A DNA stretch of 38,394 bases from Treponema sp. (GTDB lineage: Bacteria; Spirochaetota; Spirochaetia; Treponematales; Breznakiellaceae), in assembly GCA_031257385.1 (NCBI GenBank), contig JAIROT010000101.1, positions 1-38,394 of the forward strand, in the 5' to 3' direction. Positions 25,937 to 36,565 of the stretch are shown here, piece by piece. The number at the start of each line of letters is the position of its first letter. Position 1 is the first letter of the stretch. The notes under the pieces are model-generated. The model saw only the letters and a list, made by a program, of their open reading frames with translations, did no database searches and was not told where the DNA came from. The translations under genes were made by a program, and so were the position numbers.

Positions 25937-28699
25937 ATGTTCGATAAACTCGTCAAAGCCCTGTTCGGCTCCCAGCACGAGCGGGACCTCAAGGCCTTGC
26001 TGCCCATATTGCATACGGTAAACGAAAAAGAAGCCTGGGCCGCATCTCTTCCGGCGGAGGAATTCCCCCGGCAGACCGCGCTGTTCCGCGGGCGTTTTCA
26101 AAACGGTGAAAGCCTGGACGACATTCTGCCGGAGGCTTTCGCGCTGGCGCGGGAGGCGGCCCGGCGGAACCTGGGCGAGCGGCCCTATGACGTGCAGGTC
26201 CTCGGTTCCATTGTGCTGCACCAGGGCAAAATCGTTGAAATGAAAACCGGCGAGGGCAAGACCCTGATGTCGGTGTCGGCGGCCTACCTCAACGCCATTC
26301 CCGGTAAAGGCATCCATGTGGTCACGGTGAACGACTATCTGGCAAGCCGGGACGCCGAGTGGATGCGGCCTATTTTCAGTTACCTGGGCCTTACTGTAGG
26401 AACGATCCTCTCCAATATGGACAACGCTCGGCGCAAGGAAAATTACGCCTGCGATATTACCTACGGGACGAACAACGAATTCGGTTTTGACTACCTGCGG
26501 GACAACATGTGCTGGGACATGGAAAACCGCGTACAGCGGGAACATTACTTCTGTATCGTTGATGAAATCGATTCGATCCTCATTGATGAGGCCCGTACCC
26601 CGCTGATTATTTCCGGAGCGGCAGAGGACGACACCTTCAAATACGCCGAGGTAGACAAACTCCTGGGCGCCCTCAAGGAAGTGCAAAAAAAAGAAGACGG
26701 CGATTACCCTGACGAAACCCAGGGCGAGGAAGTTATCGGCGACTACAAGGTAAACGAGAAAAACAAGAGCATCTCTTTTACCAATCAGGGGCTTGCCGCT
26801 ATCGAGGAAATCCTGAAAAAGCGGGGCCTTATCAAGGGAGCGATTGTCGACGAAGAAAACTTTGAGTACATCCACTACTTCACCCAGGCATTGAAGGCCC
26901 ACAAGCTCTTTCACCTTGACACCGACTATGTGGTGCAGGACGGGCTGGTGCAGATCGTGGATGAGTTTACCGGCCGTATCCTCCACGGCAGGCGCTATTC
27001 CGACGGACTGCACCAGGCGATTGAGGCCAAGGAACGGATCAAAATAGCCCAGCGCAATCGCACCCTGGCGACCATCACCTTTCAAAATTACTTCAGACTG
27101 TATGAAAAAATATCCGGTATGACCGGAACCGCGGATACCGAGGCGGTGGAGTTCAATAAAATATACAGTCTGGACGTGGTTGTAATCCCCACCAACCTGC
27201 CCGTGACCCGCCAGGACGAAGATGATCTTGTTTACCTTAACGAGGCGGATAAATTTAAGGCTATCGGCGATGAAATTGCCGGGGCCTACCAGAAAGGCCA
27301 GCCCATGCTGGTGGGGACCGTTTCTATTGAAAAATCTGAAAAACTTTCCGCTTTGCTTACGCGGCGGGGTATCAGGCACGAAGTGCTCAACGCCAAGAAC
27401 CACGCTCGCGAGGCGATGATCATCGCCGAAGCCGGGGCCAAAGGCGCGGTAACCATCGCCACCAATATGGCGGGCCGGGGTACGGACATCAAGCTGGGCG
27501 GAAGCCCGGAACACCGGGCGCGCAGGCGGGCCGGCGCCGGGGCAAGCCCCGAACAGTACGCCGAAATCTACCGCGAAGAATACGAAAAGTGGAAGCAGGA
27601 CTACCAGGCGGTAAAAGACCTGGGCGGGCTTTACGTGATCGGTACCGAGCGGCATGAGAGCCGGCGTATCGATAACCAGCTCAGGGGACGTTCGGGACGG
27701 CAGGGCGATCCGGGGAAGAGCAGGTTTTTTATCTCCATGGATGACGAGCTGATGCGCCTGTTCGGCGGCGAAAAGATGAAGAACCTCATGTCCCGAATCG
27801 GCATGCAGGGCGGGGAACCTATTTTTCATCCCCTGCTTAACCGCAGCATTGAAAACGCCCAGAAGAAGGTTGAGGAGCGGAACTTTGAAATCCGCAAGCA
27901 TCTGCTCGAATACGACGACGTGCTTAACCAGCAGCGTAAATTTATCTATGAACAGCGGGACGCGATTCTGCTGGATCAGGACCTTAAAAAGAGGGTAAAC
28001 GACGCCACCGGGGCCATGGCGGGCGACCTTATCGACCACTTCAGTGCGGCCCAGAGAAAAGATCTCGCCGCCGCGATCAAGGAACTGGCCGAACAGTTAT
28101 GGGCCAAATTCGGTTACCGCCTGACGCTTGAACAGAACAGCGAGGAGATCAAAAATCCCGAATTGCTGGAGAAACGCATTGTCGCCGATCTTGAAAAAGA
28201 CATTGACGACAAGCAGGCCCTCATCGGCCTTGCCTACCTCAATGCCATTATCAGGGACAGTTACCTGCACGCGGTGGACCGGAAATGGCTGGACCATCTG
28301 GAAAATATGGAAGCGCTGCGGGAAGCGGTGTACCTGCGCAGTTACGCGCAAAAAAACCCGCTGACCGAGTACAAGGTTGAGGGTTTCCAGATCTTCGAGA
28401 CCATGGTCGAAGAGATCAGGCAGGAGATCGCGTCACGCATGCATCTGATCCGGATTCAGCTTGCCGGCAGCGAAGACAGCCAGGAGCGCAGGCCCCGCCA
28501 ATCGGTCAGCACAGGCTCCGCCAGCCACAGCAGCATAGGCTCCTTCGGTGCGGGCGCGTCCGGCCGGGCCGCTTCGCCGATGCGGGCCGCCTCCCGCCCG
28601 GAAGCCGCCACCGTAGTGCGCAGCCAGCCCAAAGTGGGCCGCAACGATCCCTGCCCCTGCGGATCGGGAAGAAAGTATAAGCACTGCCACGGACGATAA
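25937..28699 (+). CDS. secA: Preprotein translocase ATPase SecA
   Basis: [47 protein letters not shown]-terminal zinc motif [18 protein letters not shown]. Confidence 0.98.
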   Translation: MFDKLVKALFGSQHERDLKALLPILHTVNEKEAWAASLPAEEFPRQTALFRGRFQNGESLDDILPEAFALAREAARRNLGERPYDVQVLGSIVLHQGKIVEMKTGEGKTLMSVSAAYLNAIPGKGIHVVTVNDYLASRDAEWMRPIFSYLGLTVGTILSNMDNARRKENYACDITYGTNNEFGFDYLRDNMCWDMENRVQREHYFCIVDEIDSILIDEARTPLIISGAAEDDTFKYAEVDKLLGALKEVQKKEDGDYPDETQGEEVIGDYKVNEKNKSISFTNQGLAAIEEILKKRGLIKGAIVDEENFEYIHYFTQALKAHKLFHLDTDYVVQDGLVQIVDEFTGRILHGRRYSDGLHQAIEAKERIKIAQRNRTLATITFQNYFRLYEKISGMTGTADTEAVEFNKIYSLDVVVIPTNLPVTRQDEDDLVYLNEADKFKAIGDEIAGAYQKGQPMLVGTVSIEKSEKLSALLTRRGIRHEVLNAKNHAREAMIIAEAGAKGAVTIATNMAGRGTDIKLGGSPEHRARRRAGAGASPEQYAEIYREEYEKWKQDYQAVKDLGGLYVIGTERHESRRIDNQLRGRSGRQGDPGKSRFFISMDDELMRLFGGEKMKNLMSRIGMQGGEPIFHPLLNRSIENAQKKVEERNFEIRKHLLEYDDVLNQQRKFIYEQRDAILLDQDLKKRVNDATGAMAGDLIDHFSAAQRKDLAAAIKELAEQLWAKFGYRLTLEQNSEEIKNPELLEKRIVADLEKDIDDKQALIGLAYLNAIIRDSYLHAVDRKWLDHLENMEALREAVYLRSYAQKNPLTEYKVEGFQIFETMVEEIRQEIASRMHLIRIQLAGSEDSQERRPRQSVSTGSASHSSIGSFGAGASGRAASPMRAASRPEAATVVRSQPKVGRNDPCPCGSGRKYKHCHGR

Positions 28700-28761
28700 G
28701 CACTGTGGGGGGCAAAGCGTAATGGGCGCTTTGTACGTTCCCTGTGGTTAAATTCTTTCTA

Positions 28762-28790
28762 TTGCAAATTGAGCGCCCCTGCTCCATAAT
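28762..28790 (+). promoter_or_regulatory. uvrB promoter TTGCAA - 17 nt - CATAAT, 6 nt before ATG
   Basis: -35 28762..28767, -10 28785..28790, ATG 28797; no SD. Confidence 0.55.
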
Positions 28791-28796
28791 GCCGCT

Positions 28797-30788
28797 ATGC
28801 GTCAGTTTGAAGTTGTTGCTCCTTTCGGCCCTGCGGGGGATCAGGATCAGGCCATTGCCGCACTGGCGGAGGGCGTTAAAAACGGGGAGAAGTACCAGAC
28901 TTTACAGGGGGTCACTGGTTCGGGGAAAACCTTTACCATGGCGAAGATCATTGAGGCGGTGCAGATGCCCACACTGATCGTAAGCCACAACAAGACCCTG
29001 GCGGCCCAGCTTTTTCGGGAATTCAAGGGTTTCTTTCCCTATAACGCAGTAGAGTATTTTGTTTCCTACTATGATTACTACCAGCCGGAAGCCTATGTTG
29101 CCAGCCGGGATCTGTACATCGAAAAAGACGCTTCGATTAATGAAGAGATTGAACGGCTGCGCCTCTCGGCGACACGGAGCCTTATGGAACGGGAAGACGT
29201 TATAATCGTCGCCACCGTGTCCTGCATTTACGGCCTTGCCACACCGGAAGTCTACCGGAAAATGACAGCCACTTTTTCAAAAGGCGAAACCATCGATGTT
29301 GACGCCCTGATGCGGCGTTTTGTGGAACTTCAGTACGAGCGGAATGATGTGGCGCTGGAGCGGGGCCGCTTCCGCCGCCGGGGCGATACGCTGGAAATTT
29401 TCCCCGCCTATCTGGAAGAAGCCTACCGGGTGGACCTGGACTGGGATAAAGTTGAACGCATCCGGCGCTTCAACCCGGTGTCAGGCGAAATGCTGGAAGA
29501 CCTCGACAGGGCTTTGATTTACCCTGCCAAGCAATTCGTGATGCCCGCTGATATGGTACAGAACGCATTAGGCGCCATCAAGCAGGAGCTTGCTGAACGG
29601 CTGGAATTCCTGAAAAGCACGGGCAAGCTGCTGGAAGCGGAGCGGCTGAAAACCAGGGTTGAGTACGACATTGAGATGCTCGCCGAAATGGGCTATTGTC
29701 CCGGCATAGAAAATTATTCCGCTCCCCTGGCCGGCCGTAAACCCGGCGAGGCTCCGGACACTTTGATCGACTATCTTCCCCAAAAACACCTGACGTTTAT
29801 CGACGAGAGCCACGTTACCCTTTCCCAGATCGGAGCCATGTACGCCGGGGACCGCAGCCGCAAGTCGAGTCTGGTAGACTACGGTTTCCGCCTGCCCTGC
29901 GCTCTGGACAACCGCCCCCTGCGCTATGATGAATTCGTTGACCGCCTGGACCGCACGATCTTTGTATCCGCCACTCCCGGTAAAACCGAGATCGGCCAGT
30001 CCAAACAGGTAGTACAGCAGCTCATCAGGCCAACGGGCCTTCTTGACCCGGAAGTTGAAGTCCGCCCCAGCGAGGGCCAGATGGAAGACATCTATGGCGA
30101 AGTACGTCAACGGATTAAAAAAAGGGAGCGTTCCCTCATTCTTACCCTCACCAAAAAAATGGCCGAGGATCTTACCGATTACCTTTCCGGTCTGGGTCTC
30201 AAGGTGCGTTATATTCACAGTGAAGTGGAAACCATTGAGCGGGTTGAAATCCTTACCCGGCTGCGGCAGGGGGACTTCGACATACTGGTAGGAATCAACC
30301 TGTTACGTGAAGGCATTGATCTGCCGGAAGTATCGTTTATTGCGATTCTCGACGCAGACAAGATAGGCTTCTTACGCTCCCTCACCAGCCTGGTGCAGAT
30401 TATCGGGCGGGCGGCCCGAAACGCCGCGGGCAAAGTGATCATGTATGCCGACCGGATGAGCGATGCCATGGAGCAGGCTATCGCCGAAACCAACCGCCGC
30501 CGCGAAGTCCAGATTGAGTATAACAAAAAGCACGGCATCACTCCGGCCACGGTGAAGAAGGCCATCACCGATATTCTTACCCGCCACATCGAGGAAGCGG
30601 AAGATGCCGCGGCAACTTCCATTGAGGTACTCAAAAAATCCTACAATGTGCTGGTTCCGGCCCAGCGAAAACAGCTTGTCAAGGCCCTGGAAAACGAGAT
30701 GCTGGAACACGCCAAAAATCTGGAATTCGAACAGGCGGCGGTCATTCGGGACGAAATTGCGAAAATCAGCGAGCTGGGGAAGCAGTGA
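28797..30788 (+). CDS. uvrB: Excinuclease ABC subunit B
   Basis: LQGVTGSGKTFTMAKII, SYYDYYQPEAYV, FIDESHVTLSQIG, INLLREGIDLPEVSFIAILDADKIGFLRS, C-terminal UVR domain. Confidence 0.98.
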   Translation: MRQFEVVAPFGPAGDQDQAIAALAEGVKNGEKYQTLQGVTGSGKTFTMAKIIEAVQMPTLIVSHNKTLAAQLFREFKGFFPYNAVEYFVSYYDYYQPEAYVASRDLYIEKDASINEEIERLRLSATRSLMEREDVIIVATVSCIYGLATPEVYRKMTATFSKGETIDVDALMRRFVELQYERNDVALERGRFRRRGDTLEIFPAYLEEAYRVDLDWDKVERIRRFNPVSGEMLEDLDRALIYPAKQFVMPADMVQNALGAIKQELAERLEFLKSTGKLLEAERLKTRVEYDIEMLAEMGYCPGIENYSAPLAGRKPGEAPDTLIDYLPQKHLTFIDESHVTLSQIGAMYAGDRSRKSSLVDYGFRLPCALDNRPLRYDEFVDRLDRTIFVSATPGKTEIGQSKQVVQQLIRPTGLLDPEVEVRPSEGQMEDIYGEVRQRIKKRERSLILTLTKKMAEDLTDYLSGLGLKVRYIHSEVETIERVEILTRLRQGDFDILVGINLLREGIDLPEVSFIAILDADKIGFLRSLTSLVQIIGRAARNAAGKVIMYADRMSDAMEQAIAETNRRREVQIEYNKKHGITPATVKKAITDILTRHIEEAEDAAATSIEVLKKSYNVLVPAQRKQLVKALENEMLEHAKNLEFEQAAVIRDEIAKISELGKQ

Positions 30789-30917
30789 AACAGAATAGCC
30801 GGAAGGATCGGTATCGGTATAACAACACCGGAATTTTTGGTAAAAGACCGATGATGATACCATCACCTCCACGTACTCCGCTGCCCCCTTGGGGCGGGGC
30901 GGAGATCCGTCAGAACA

Positions 30918-31982
30918 TCAGGGCGCGCTTCCCCTCACTTCACGCAAGGCCCGCTCCCGGGCGGCGATGACCTTGTCGCACCAGGCGTCGAATGCGGGAT
31001 CTTCCCGGCGGCATTCCTTGTGGGAGAGCATATAGGCCGCCGTTTCCCGCACTCCCTGGTCAAAACGGATGTGGGCGCACCAGCCCGGCACGAGGCGTTT
31101 CAGCTTGGTGTTGTCAAAGACCACCGAATTGGCCTTGTCCCCGGTAAGGCCGCCGCGGAAATCGTAGGGGCCGCAGTCGGCGAGGAAGTCACTGGAAATA
31201 TGCACGGCCTTGAGCGGTACGTTCAGGGCATTGGCGATTGCCTGGTAAATCTGGTTCCATGAAAGGGTTTCGTCAGAGGTGATCTGTACCGCCTCGCCCG
31301 TGGCGTGGATGTTGCCCATGAGGCCCGTGAAAGCCCGCGCGAAATCACTGTTATGCGTCATGGTCCACAGGCTTGTACCGTCGCCCTGGATGATCACCTG
31401 CTTGCCGTCCAGCATCCGTTTGAGCACCTGCCAGCTTCCGTTGTCGCCGTGGACACCCAGCGGCACGCTCCGCTCGCTGTAGGTGTGGCTGGGGCGGACA
31501 ATGGTGACGGGGAAGCCGGTTTCCCGGTACTTGCCCATCAGGAAATCCTCGCAGGCGATCTTGTCCCGCGAATACTGCCAGAGGGGATTGGCCAGCGGGG
31601 TGCTCTCGGTGATGAGATACGATGCGGGGGGCTTCTGATAGGCCGACGCGGAACTGATAAAGATGTACTGTCCGCAGAGGTCCCTGAAAAGGCGGTAATC
31701 CTTTTCTACGTGATCGGATGTAAAGGCGATAAAATCGGCCGCCACGTCGAAGCGCCCCGCCCCCTGTCCGGCCAGCGCGGCTTTTATTTTTTCTGCGACC
31801 GCTCCCTCGTCCTCCGCCCTGATATCGCAGGCAATTTCAATAAGTTTGCCCGGTCCGCCGGAAGCAAGCTCGCTATTCCGGCTTCCCCGGTTAAGCAAAA
31901 ACAGGTTCCAGCCCAATTCCAGCGCCCGCTTTGAAATAGCGGTACTGATGGTCCCGGTACCGCCTATGAATAACACGTTCAT
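30918..31982 (-). CDS. NAD-dependent epimerase/dehydratase family protein
   Basis: NVLFIGGTGTISTAISKRALELGWNLFLLNRG Rossmann motif; IVRPSHTYSE; GGAGG SD. Confidence 0.88.
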   Translation of the reverse strand: MNVLFIGGTGTISTAISKRALELGWNLFLLNRGSRNSELASGGPGKLIEIACDIRAEDEGAVAEKIKAALAGQGAGRFDVAADFIAFTSDHVEKDYRLFRDLCGQYIFISSASAYQKPPASYLITESTPLANPLWQYSRDKIACEDFLMGKYRETGFPVTIVRPSHTYSERSVPLGVHGDNGSWQVLKRMLDGKQVIIQGDGTSLWTMTHNSDFARAFTGLMGNIHATGEAVQITSDETLSWNQIYQAIANALNVPLKAVHISSDFLADCGPYDFRGGLTGDKANSVVFDNTKLKRLVPGWCAHIRFDQGVRETAAYMLSHKECRREDPAFDAWCDKVIAARERALREVRGSAP

Positions 31983-32046
31983 ACTGATGATCCTCCGTAT
32001 TCCATTTTACGCGTTTTTGCCGTATTGTGAAAGAGAAGAGTGAGAT

Positions 32047-32922
32047 ATGGATATTGCGGCCTTTGTCAGAACAATCGAAAAACAGAACTTAAACTGCGAA
32101 GGGGTGGAGGTTTTACGGCAGGGCCGGACTGTCGCCCGCCACCGCTGGATACCGGAGGCTCCCCGGAACTGCTATTCGGTGAGCAAGAGCGTTACTTCCA
32201 TTGCAATCGGTATGGCGGTACAGCGGGGGAAGCTCTCCCTTTCGGACAGGGTAATTGACGCTTTCCCCGATCTGATAAACGCCCCGTCCCCGCGTCTTGC
32301 CTCCCTCAGGCTGGAACACCTGCTCACCATGACCAGGGGCCACGCCGCATTTTCCCGCCCCTCCACCGCGGCCGAGGCCCTCTCGCAGGAACTCAAATTC
32401 GATCCCGGCGCGCGCTTTGTCTACGACAACGGTTCCACCCTGCTCGCCTCTGCCATGTTTACCCGCGCCATGGGCATGACCGTACGGGACTTCCTGCTGG
32501 ACGCCCTGTTCCGTCCCCTGGGTATCGGCGAACCCGAATGGGCGGAAACCCCCGACGGCCACAGCCCCGGAGGAACGGGCCTTTTTCTTGCCACCTCCGG
32601 CCTTGCCTGTTTCGGCGGCTTTCTTTTACAGAAGGGCGAATGGCAGGGGAAGTCTCTTATTTCGCCGGAGTGGATCGACAGCGCGGCCCGGCCTCAGGTA
32701 AGCACCAATTCCCGCCGGAGCGATTACGACCTCGGTTACGGCTACGGTTTCTGGCCCTGCCGCCACGGCGCTTTCCGGGCCGACGGGAAGGACGGACAAT
32801 TCGTCATTGTGCTGCCCCGTCTTGACGCGGTGGTGGCGATCAACTCCGGCGAACCCAGGCACTACCCGGTTCTCTACGCGGTGTGGGACACGATACTGCC
32901 CCTGCTCAGTCAGGGCCTGTAG
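32047..32922 (+). CDS. Serine hydrolase, beta-lactamase class C/PBP-like
   Basis: SVSKSVTSIAIGMAVQRGKLSLSDRV (SxxK), VYDNGS (YxN), GYGFWPCRHGAFRADGKDGQF. Confidence 0.87.
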   Translation: MDIAAFVRTIEKQNLNCEGVEVLRQGRTVARHRWIPEAPRNCYSVSKSVTSIAIGMAVQRGKLSLSDRVIDAFPDLINAPSPRLASLRLEHLLTMTRGHAAFSRPSTAAEALSQELKFDPGARFVYDNGSTLLASAMFTRAMGMTVRDFLLDALFRPLGIGEPEWAETPDGHSPGGTGLFLATSGLACFGGFLLQKGEWQGKSLISPEWIDSAARPQVSTNSRRSDYDLGYGYGFWPCRHGAFRADGKDGQFVIVLPRLDAVVAINSGEPRHYPVLYAVWDTILPLLSQGL

Positions 32923-33694
32923 CGCTTGCGGGTAAAACGGCCCTCTGTTCCCCCTCCCTTGAGTTTTCCCCGATGCGGCCGTTCTGCCGGTAGCTCCACC
33001 AGTCGTTTTCGGAAAAAATCAGATGATCCAGAAAATGGAGGCCCAGAATATCGGCGGCGGCCCGCAGGCGCTCTGTTATTTCGTCATCTTCAGATGAAGG
33101 CAGGATCTTCCCCGACGGGTGGTTGTGGGCGACGGCAAAGGCCGCGGCGCGGTCCTGTATAAGATCGGCGAATACCTCGCGGGGGTGCACAATGGTCCGG
33201 TTCAACAGTCCTATAGTTACTACCCGCACCGCCAGAGCCTCGTGCGCGCCGTTCAGGGAAATACTGATAAAGCGCTCCTGCTTGCGGTCCGCGTTATGCC
33301 GTACCAGGGTAAAAATATCCAGAGGCTGTTTGACACGGGTTCCGACGGAACCCCAGCGCCGCCTGCCGAATTCCAGCATGGCCGCCACCTGGGAGGCTTT
33401 GGTTTTTCCCATGCCTGTAAGCCGGGAGAGTTCTTCTATCCGCGGAATATTCTTGTTACGGTCCAGCAGGCCAAGTACTTCCCCGGCCAGAATCGACACG
33501 TTTTTGCCCTGCGTCCCGGTATTAAGAATAACGGCCAAAAGTTCCGCATCCGAAAGAGACGCGGGCCCATTGGCAAGAAGCCGCTCCCTGGGCCGCTTGT
33601 CCGGCGGCAGATCAGGCAGGCCCGAACCGGAGCCTTTCCTCATATAACGGGACCATATTTCGGCGAAACAATCAGGATAGTCAAAATCATTCAT
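32906..33694 (-). CDS. radC: RadC/JAB-domain DNA repair-family protein
   Basis: RPRERLLANGPASLSDAELLAVILNTGTQGKNV; AFAVAHNHPSGKILPSSEDDEITERL (JAMM motif). Converges on the hydrolase gene with 17-bp overlap. Confidence 0.95.
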   Translation of the reverse strand: MNDFDYPDCFAEIWSRYMRKGSGSGLPDLPPDKRPRERLLANGPASLSDAELLAVILNTGTQGKNVSILAGEVLGLLDRNKNIPRIEELSRLTGMGKTKASQVAAMLEFGRRRWGSVGTRVKQPLDIFTLVRHNADRKQERFISISLNGAHEALAVRVVTIGLLNRTIVHPREVFADLIQDRAAAFAVAHNHPSGKILPSSEDDEITERLRAAADILGLHFLDHLIFSENDWWSYRQNGRIGENSREGEQRAVLPASATGPD

Positions 33695-33831
33695 ACCTTA
33701 TATATGGCGCGCAGACGCGCAGTACTTTAGCGGCACTGCTTTTGAGTGTGTTTTTCTGAAAGCCCCACAGCCTGACGGCAAGCCCGAAGGCGGAGTTCAA
33801 GAATACCCTCAAATCGTCCGTTAATTAAACA

Positions 33832-34272
33832 ATGAGAGCTTTCAAATACCTCATGGGGTTGTGGACCGCCGTAGCCGTCTACGCAGTGTTTTCATTGCTG
33901 GCCGGTCCATCGGGTCTTTCCGCCTATAGCCAGCTTGAAGCCGAACGGGAACGGCAACGGGCTAATTTAAGGGAACTGAGTGCGGTCAACGAAAAATTGG
34001 AAAATACCAAAAACAGCCTGCTCTACGATAAAGACGCCGTCACGGTACAGGCCCGATTGCTGGGGTACGCCGGAGAAAACGAGCGGTTTATACGCATTGT
34101 CGGGCTGGGGACGGCGAGAAACCCCCATGCCGCCGCCGGCCGGGTGTACTATATCGCCGATCCTGAATTTATTTCCGATAAAACCATTAAAATTACCGCC
34201 CTCTGCGCGGGTTTTACCGCTTTCGCTCTCTTTTTCCTCCTTGAAAAATTGAAAACTGACGGTAAAAGTTGA
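33832..34272 (+). CDS. Putative FtsB/DivIC-like septum formation initiator protein
   Basis: N-terminal TM segment followed by coiled coil LEAERERQRANLRELSAVNEKLENTKNSLLYDKDAVTVQARLLGYAGENE; second TM near C terminus. Confidence 0.55.
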   Translation: MRAFKYLMGLWTAVAVYAVFSLLAGPSGLSAYSQLEAERERQRANLRELSAVNEKLENTKNSLLYDKDAVTVQARLLGYAGENERFIRIVGLGTARNPHAAAGRVYYIADPEFISDKTIKITALCAGFTAFALFFLLEKLKTDGKS

Positions 34273-34406
34273 GCCGCCGCGCCGTGTTTTCCGGAACTAA
34301 AGCAATGTAATCGCGGACCATGCCGGCAATGCCCGGAGATGTTAAGGAGCGCCGGCGCTCCCGCTATGATTTGGCTTATAGCTTTTCATGGCGAGAGTTT
34401 CCTGTT

Positions 34407-36245
34407 TTAATTACCCCGCCTGACGGCTTTGAAGAGCGCGTCACGGGTGATTTCCGTCCAGACCGGACGCCCGTGAGGGCAATGGGGATCGGGGAGGGCG
34501 AGGGCTTCTTTTGCCAGGGCAAAGGCGCTCGCGTCGTCAAGGTAGTCGCCGTCCCTTACTGCCTGGTGGCAGCAGAGGGTGGCGGCCCAGCGCTCGGCCA
34601 TGTTTTCCCCCGCCCTGCGTAAATCGAGAATGTGCCGCACGGTTTCGGCGTCGCCCAGATTCCAGCCCGCGGGCAGGGCCTGTATGAGCCAGGTGTTTCC
34701 GTCTTTTTCGATATCCACCGCCAGACGGGCCAGTTCTTCCCGTTTTGCCTCAAGAAAACGGTCTTCCTCGTCGCTTTCCGTGTTAAAGGGGAGGGGCGCG
34801 AGGAGTTCCTGTTTGGGGATGGGGCTTGAGAGAAAACGGTTGTAGAGCATGCGCTCATGGGCCGCGTGTTGATCAATGATAAAGAGTTTTGTTCCCCATT
34901 CAACCATGATGAAAAGGCAAAAGGCCCTGCCCGCGTAGCGGGGTTCCCCATAGAGGGGGGCTTCCTCGGCCGCCTCGCCCGCAGGGGCGAAACGGCCGCC
35001 ATAGTAGTCCGGGAGACGGCCCGGCAGAGGGGGGAAAGCGGGCGGCTTTTCCAGCAGGGCTTCCATTGCCGCGGCCGCGCCTGTCCGCCCGGCCGGGGCC
35101 CTGTCCGCAAAGGCCGCTCCGCCGCCGAACAGTGAGGCGCCCGTGCTGAAAGCCGCGGTTTCACCCATACCGCCTGAGTTTCCCGCTCCCCGCCGGCTTT
35201 CCTCTGTTTTAAGGCTATGGCGGCGGCAGAAATCCCGCAATGCGGAGCTGACGGCGTGGTGAATGGCCCCCGGATCCCGAAAGCGGACCTCCCGCTTGGC
35301 CGGGTGGATGTTAAAATCCGCCAGAGCGGGATCGATATCCACATAGACCGCCCCCACCGGATGAGTCCCGTTGGGAAACCAGCCCTGGGTTCCGTATTCC
35401 AGGGCCTGCGCCAGGGAGTAATCCTGTATCCTCCTGCCGTTGGCAAACACATAGAGCATCCGCCGGTCATTGCGGCAGAGTTCCGGGCCGCCGATTACCA
35501 GGTCCGCGGAAAAGCCCTCTCCGGCGACGTGAATCTCGTGGAGGAAAGCCCCCGTAAGGGAATCCAGGAGGGCGGCGGCAAAACGCTCTTTTTTGGCGGC
35601 GGCGGCGGGGAAAAAATGCAGAGGCCTGCCGTCCTGGATAAAACGAAAGCTGATTTCCGGAAAGGCCAGGGCCTTGTCAATGAAAGCCTGCCTGCACAGC
35701 GCCGCCTCACTGCCCTCCCGCTTCAGAAAACGCTTGCGGGCGGGGATCGTGTCGTAAAGGCTGAGGGAGCGGACGGTGCTGCCTTTGGTCCGCCGGGTAC
35801 GTTCAAGACGGGGAGGGTACTGCTCACCGGGGCCGACTTCCAGATGCCAGGCGTCCCTGCCGTCCGCGCTGCTGACAATTTCCAGACGGGAAACCGCGGC
35901 CGCGGCGGCCAGCGCCTCTCCCCGGAAGCCCAGGGTTTCGGCGCTGTTGAGATCGTCCAGGGAGCGGATTTTACTCGTGGCGTGGGTAAGCCAGCACAGC
36001 CGGAGGTCCTCCCGGTCCATGCCCTCGCCGTCGTCAACCACCTCCGCTTTTTTAACGCCGCCCCCCTCAACAGTAACTTCGATATTGGCGGCGGCGGCGT
36101 CAATGGCGTTATCAAGAAATTCCCGAATCAGGGCCGCAGGCCGGTCGATCACTTCACCGGCGGCAATCCGCCTGGCCTCTTCCGGCGGCAGCAGTTTAAT
36201 GCGGCTGACCGATACGGCCGTATCAACGGCGGCCTTGTCCTCCAC
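34407..36245 (-). CDS. mutL: DNA mismatch repair protein MutL
   Basis: IKLLPPEEARRIAAGEVIDRPAALIREFLDNAIDA, DDGEGMDREDL, SLDDLNSAETLGFRGEALA, FIIDQHAAHERMLYN. Confidence 0.96.
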   Translation of the reverse strand: MEDKAAVDTAVSVSRIKLLPPEEARRIAAGEVIDRPAALIREFLDNAIDAAAANIEVTVEGGGVKKAEVVDDGEGMDREDLRLCWLTHATSKIRSLDDLNSAETLGFRGEALAAAAAVSRLEIVSSADGRDAWHLEVGPGEQYPPRLERTRRTKGSTVRSLSLYDTIPARKRFLKREGSEAALCRQAFIDKALAFPEISFRFIQDGRPLHFFPAAAAKKERFAAALLDSLTGAFLHEIHVAGEGFSADLVIGGPELCRNDRRMLYVFANGRRIQDYSLAQALEYGTQGWFPNGTHPVGAVYVDIDPALADFNIHPAKREVRFRDPGAIHHAVSSALRDFCRRHSLKTEESRRGAGNSGGMGETAAFSTGASLFGGGAAFADRAPAGRTGAAAAMEALLEKPPAFPPLPGRLPDYYGGRFAPAGEAAEEAPLYGEPRYAGRAFCLFIMVEWGTKLFIIDQHAAHERMLYNRFLSSPIPKQELLAPLPFNTESDEEDRFLEAKREELARLAVDIEKDGNTWLIQALPAGWNLGDAETVRHILDLRRAGENMAERWAATLCCHQAVRDGDYLDDASAFALAKEALALPDPHCPHGRPVWTEITRDALFKAVRRGN

Positions 36246-36247
36246 GG

Positions 36248-36544
36248 CTAATGCTCCGTCTCAAAGAGTTCCAGTTCAGGAGAGTCCTCCGGCGGCGCCC
36301 CGGCGCTGTTCATCAGTATCTCAACGCGGCTCTCAACTTTTTCCAGATCCTTTTCCAGCGTGCGGGCCAATCTTATCCCCTCTTCAAAAGCCTTAAGCGC
36401 CTCATCCAGGGGAATATCGGTTTTCCGTATCTGCTCGCCCAATTCCTCAAGCCGCTCCAGGCGCTTTTCGAAATTCTGCATTGCGGCATCGCCGCCCTTG
36501 GTAAGGATCGCTTTGCCGTTTGCCTTGGCGCTCGCTTTTGCCAT
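36248..36544 (-). CDS. xseB: Exodeoxyribonuclease VII small subunit
   Basis: NFEKRLERLEELGEQIRKTDIPLDEALKAFEEGIRLA. Confidence 0.93.
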   Translation of the reverse strand: MAKASAKANGKAILTKGGDAAMQNFEKRLERLEELGEQIRKTDIPLDEALKAFEEGIRLARTLEKDLEKVESRVEILMNSAGAPPEDSPELELFETEH

Positions 36545-36565
36545 AATGTTACTCCTGTGGGTTTC

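Noticed and set aside
25733-28039. 768-aa ORF on the minus strand
   Set aside because: Mostly antisense to secA; composition is a byproduct of GC-rich codon usage; no family features.
28713-28733. CAAAGCG/CGCTTTG hairpin between secA and uvrB
   Set aside because: Only 7 bp and no U tract; too weak to call a terminator.
33757-33780. Third copy of the 15022/25818 repeat (AAAGCCCCACAG)
   Set aside because: Only 12 bp shared with the 15148 region; could be chance.
34556-35470. 304-aa minus-strand ORF in another frame of mutL
   Set aside because: Low-complexity, Pro/Arg/Ser-rich frame overlap of the real mutL.
35217-36251. 344-aa plus-strand ORF opposite mutL
   Set aside because: Antisense shadow ORF; mutL motifs are unambiguous on the minus strand.
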